The position numbers were made by a program, and so were the translations under genes. The notes beneath the pieces are model-generated. The model worked only from the letters and a program-made list of their open reading frames with translations. It was not told the DNA's origin and made no database searches. Source: Stramonita haemastoma (taxonomy: Eukaryota; Mollusca; Gastropoda; Neogastropoda; Muricidae). From it: a stretch of DNA of 22,500 nucleotides. Shown one piece after another: positions 20,107 through 22,500 of the stretch. Each line of letters begins with the position of its first letter. Position 1 is the first letter of the stretch. The stretch lies in the NCBI GenBank assembly GCA_030674155.1, contig CM060340.1, positions 1,073,118-1,095,617 of the forward strand, read 5' to 3'.

Positions 20107-20414
20107 TTCCCCCTCAGGGATGGTGTCTAAACACACCTGTGTGCATGCTAGCTTTTTTAAAATATAATTTTGTCATCCGCTCCTACCGGCACACGATGGC
20201 CTGCTCTTCCGAAAGGCGGAACGGGGTTTTAACGTGTGCGCAATATGTTCTGCGTGCGTTTGCACACGGGGCCTCGTTTATAGTCTCATCCGAATGACTT
20301 TGACATTCAGTTCGATTTTTTCGTCAAACTGGGAAGAAAGGGCGAGGCTGGGTACGAACCCAGAAACTTACGGTTTACATTGGAGGAGAACGTCTTAACC
20401 ATCCTGCCACCTTC
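20107..20414 (-). mobile_element. tRNA-derived SINE, type B, full length
   Basis: On the minus strand the head reads GGTGGCAGGATGGTTAAGAC with B box GGGTTCGTACCC, a different tRNA-like head from type A. The linker near 20320 differs from type A. The central domain (CATTCGGATGAGACTATA through GTGTGCCGGTAGGAGC) is shared. The tail GCATGCACACAGGTGTG with CACCATCCCTGAGG is distinct and is shared with the fragment at 3585-3776. Confidence 0.82.
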
Positions 20415-20454
20415 CTTCCTCTTTCGACTTGAGGTATGATGTTTGAAATACGAC

Positions 20455-20697
20455 AAAAATGAGCATGCAGATTTTTGTCATCCCTTCCCCTTGGCATGCA
20501 TTGGCCTGCTCTTGTGAAATGCGCTACATGTTTTGATACATGTGCAATATGTCATGAGTGCGTTTGTGTATAGGACCTCTGTTTACAATTTCACCCGACA
20601 GACTTTGAGGGGAATGAAGGTGTCGGTGTTGATGCTAACTCTAAAGGAAAATCATTTGAAACCAATCGCCCAGTGGTGACTCGAACGAGCGGGAGTG
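20455..20697 (-). mobile_element. Old SINE copy, body and part of head (type C?), left half of a nested pair
   Basis: A diverged central domain (GTCGGGTGAAATTGTAAACAG) is preceded on the minus strand by GTTCGAGTCACC as a B-box-like stretch. Its head seems to continue beyond the SINE at 20701-21022, in 21023-21135. Its tail lacks the type A ending and has GCATGC. Confidence 0.6.
20646..20697. repeat. About 52-bp direct repeat, left copy
   Basis: It starts GGAAAATCATTTGAAACC and contains GCCCAGTGGTGACTCGAACG. It aligns at about 80% identity with 21023-21074 across the inserted SINE. Confidence 0.85.
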
Positions 20698-20700
20698 TAA

Positions 20701-21022
20701 CACTATTTATTTTGTTCTTTTATTTCGAGGATAATAGAATGCACATTTATGTGCTTTTCTTACATCCGGTTCCCGTGTCTGTGAAGTTTTATAATTTTTT
20801 TCCTCCGATCCCAGCGGCACACAACGACCTACTCTTCCCAAAAGCAGAACAGACTTTAACATGTATGCAAGATGTTCTGCGTGCGATCATACAGAGGACC
20901 ACGGGTTATAGTCTCACCCAAAGGACTTTTGGGGGGAGTGGAGTCGGCATTGATGTTAACTCCAGTGGAAATATCCTCTTGAACGAGATTCGAACCCAGG
21001 TCAGCAGATCACGAGGACATCA
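20701..21022 (-). mobile_element. SINE, type A, nearly complete, nested in an older SINE
   Basis: On the minus strand the head is cut at about CCTGATGTCCTCGTGATC, so the A box is missing. The B box GGGTTCGAATCTC, linker, central domain and tail (TTATCCTCGAAATAAAAGAAC) are present. It is bracketed by the 52-bp direct repeats. Confidence 0.88.
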
Positions 21023-21074
21023 GGAAAATCATTCAAACCAACAGCCCAGTGGTTGCTCAAACGAGCGGAGTGCA
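21023..21074. repeat. About 52-bp direct repeat, right copy
   Basis: It starts GGAAAATCATTCAAACC and continues GCCCAGTGGTTGCTCAAACG. It is the partner of the left copy. Confidence 0.85.
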
Positions 21075-21135
21075 CCTACTCTCACCGCTAGCTTTTCCCG
21101 TCCACCTAGAGTTCGAATCTCACTGAGAGTGTAAG
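21023..21135 (-). mobile_element. Probable displaced head of the older SINE
   Basis: On the minus strand it reads GCTAGCGGTGAGAGTAGGTG (A-box-like), then CGCTCGTTTGAGCAACC (B-box-like), and leads into the direct repeat. Read on the plus strand, AGTTCGAATCTC also looks B-box-like, so the orientation of the tRNA-like part is not certain. Confidence 0.4.
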
Positions 21136-21149
21136 GCAGACATCTTTGT

Positions 21150-21445
21150 ATTGTTTTATTTTTTTATATCGAGGATAATGGAGTAAGCACTCATGTGCTT
21201 TTTTACATCCAGTCCCCGTGTGTATGCAGTTTGTAAATCTTGTCATCTGTTCCCACCGGCACACAATGGCCTACTTTAACGAAAAGCGCAACATGTTTTA
21301 ACGTATGCATAAGATGTTCTGCTAGCGATCGTATACGGGGCCTCGGTTTATGGTCTCATCCGGACTTTTGGGGAAAGTGGAGTCAGCACTGATGTTAACT
21401 CTAGGGGAAAATGCCTCGAACAGGAATCACTGCACACACTGACCA
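21150..21445 (-). mobile_element. SINE, type A, head degraded or truncated
   Basis: The tail (TATCCTCGATATAAAAAAAT on the minus strand), central domain and linker TTTTCCCCTAGAGTTAACATC are clear. In the central domain a few bases are missing between AAAGTCC and GGATGAGACC. The tRNA-like head beyond CGAGGC is not recognisable apart from a short TTCCTGTTCGAGG. Confidence 0.88.
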
Positions 21446-21484
21446 CCTTAGTGCTCACAGCTGCTCCTGCACAATCATCATTCC

Positions 21485-21655
21485 CTCTCCCGGCATGGGC
21501 ACCTCTGATGCCATGGCTTCCATTCCTTATGGCAGAAGACGTGTTTTGCTAAGAGAGAATGAAAACTTGTTCTGACATCAGTGTCCACAAAACTGGTTGC
21601 ATGATATGTTATGGTAGGAGAGAAAGCTTGGGTACGGAGATAAATCATAGTAAAA
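21485..21655 (+). repeat. Unnamed interspersed repeat R, copy 4
   Basis: Reads CCCGGCATGGGCACCTCTGA, GGCAGAAGACGTGTTTTGC, AGAGAGAATGAAAACTTG, CAGTGTCCACAAAACTGG and TTATGGTAGGAGAGAAAGC. It is collinear with copy 3. Confidence 0.7.
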
Positions 21656-21949
21656 TAGTGGAAATACAGGTAGCCAGAATTCCATTCCATTTTATATTGT
21701 TCATAGCTCTACCAACCACGGAAGCTATATCAGGGCTGTCACCTCATTCAGTTTCAGTGGCTCCAGTAGCGTTCACTTCAGGTTCAAAACCAACACCTAA
21801 TACCTTCAAATGTCTAACAGCCGCCAACAATAGCTATAAATCTGACAAGTTTGTTTTTCATTTGTTTGAGATTATTTTAGCTCCATCGGAATTATCCAAT
21901 TGAGGAACTGTGATCACATGTCATCCACTTCGGGGCTGGGGCCACCTTA
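21656..21949. other. Unassigned sequence
   Basis: AT-rich sequence crossed by a 114-codon frame that matches nothing recognised. That frame starts inside repeat R, so it is unlikely to be a gene. Confidence 0.35.
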
Positions 21950-22079
21950 AATACACACGGGGACTAGATGTAAAAACGAGCCTGTGTGCTTATTCCATTA
22001 TCCTCGATATAAAAGAATAAATAATATAAATAAATAAAACAAATAGATAAATAATAAATAAATAGATAAATAATAATAT
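21950..22079 (+). mobile_element. SINE, type A, only the 3' end
   Basis: It starts at TACACACGGGGACTAGATGT, has GTGCTTATTCCATTATCCTC, and ends in a long AATAAATAGATAAAT-type tail. This is a strong 5' truncation of the kind produced by incomplete reverse transcription. Confidence 0.88.
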
Positions 22080-22276
22080 AGCACACTTCTTGAAGCAGCA
22101 GTGCCAGTCCCCCGCAAGCACAAGAGACCTGCACCAGCCTAACTCGTGTGTAGAAAACCTGACCTTGAAGATGCTGACTTATATTCTTTGCTATGTTGTT
22201 AACAATGCTGTGACACATCAAAAGAGAACAGATAAGCAAGTGTGTAACACACACACACTGGCTGACTGACTCATTG
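22080..22276. other. Unassigned sequence
   Basis: A short spacer between two SINE copies with no recognised content. Confidence 0.35.
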
Positions 22277-22500
22277 CGGGACGGGATAGCCTAGAGGTTA
22301 GAACATTACTCTTGCAACCTGACGACCCAGGTTCGATTCCCGTTCGAGGAGATTTTTCTCCTGATGTTATCATCAGTGCTGACTCTACTCTCCCCAAAAG
22401 TCCTTCGGATGAGACTATAAACCGAGGTCCCGTCTGCGAACGCGAGAAGAACATTTTGCGCAACAATCAAATCCTGTTCCGCTTTTCGTAAGAGTAGGCC
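22277..22500 (+). mobile_element. tRNA-derived SINE, type A, cut by window end
   Basis: The head GCGGGACGGGATAGCCTAGA and B box GGTTCGATTCCC are intact, and the central domain is present up to CGTAAGAGTAGGCC. The tail lies outside the window. It is one of the best preserved copies. Confidence 0.93.

Noticed and set aside
20646..21074. The 52-bp direct repeats as LTRs of a small retroelement
   Set aside because: They are too short, lack TG...CA ends, and enclose an ordinary SINE with its own head and tail.
21040..21130. A plus-strand tRNA-like gene (GCCCAGTGGTTG with GTTCGAATCTC)
   Set aside because: The spacing and arms do not fold convincingly. The first part is the direct repeat shared with 20646-20697, so a SINE-head origin is simpler.

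Overview
The window looks like gene-poor DNA from an animal nuclear genome, most plausibly a mollusc (inference). The grounds are dense dinucleotide microsatellites, many tRNA-derived SINEs, several decayed LINEs, and an apparently intronless rhodopsin-class GPCR. No bacterial operons, CRISPR arrays, prophage genes or genuine RNA genes are visible. Most long open frames are translations of simple repeats (Ser-Leu, Arg-Glu, His-Thr, Cys-Val, poly-Tyr) and are not genes.

Layout. 1-2.5 kb: four tRNA-SINE copies, a short LINE C-terminus and CA repeats. 2.6-2.8 kb: a small retroposed 3' end with a poly(A) tail and a 10-bp target-site duplication. 3.0-4.4 kb: a retroelement 3' end running into an (AGT)n tract, a SINE fragment, a (GCAC)n/(AG)n tract and a 48-bp minisatellite. 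4.45-7.1 kb: a SINE, a LINE tail, then a LINE whose reverse transcriptase is inverted relative to its own 3' end, set between two (CT)n tracts. 7.1-9.7 kb: mostly unique sequence with compound microsatellites and an old SINE. 9.7-12.95 kb: A-rich, CA, AG, CT and GT low-complexity sequence. 13.4-14.6 kb: the only recognisable host gene, a class A GPCR whose frame is broken by two compensating single-base shifts. 15.5-15.8 kb: a decayed fragment of a paralogue of that receptor. 16.0-22.5 kb: a LINE C-terminal remnant, ten SINE copies, and four copies of a further unnamed repeat.

The SINEs cover roughly a fifth of the window. They share one central domain but carry at least two, possibly three, tRNA-like heads and two different tails, so they form a modular clan. 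No multi-gene pathway is encoded here. The most informative biology is the GPCR locus with its fragment(s) and the retrotransposition record: 5' inversion, nested insertion, target-site duplication and insertion into microsatellites. All assignments come from reading the sequence; no database search was run.
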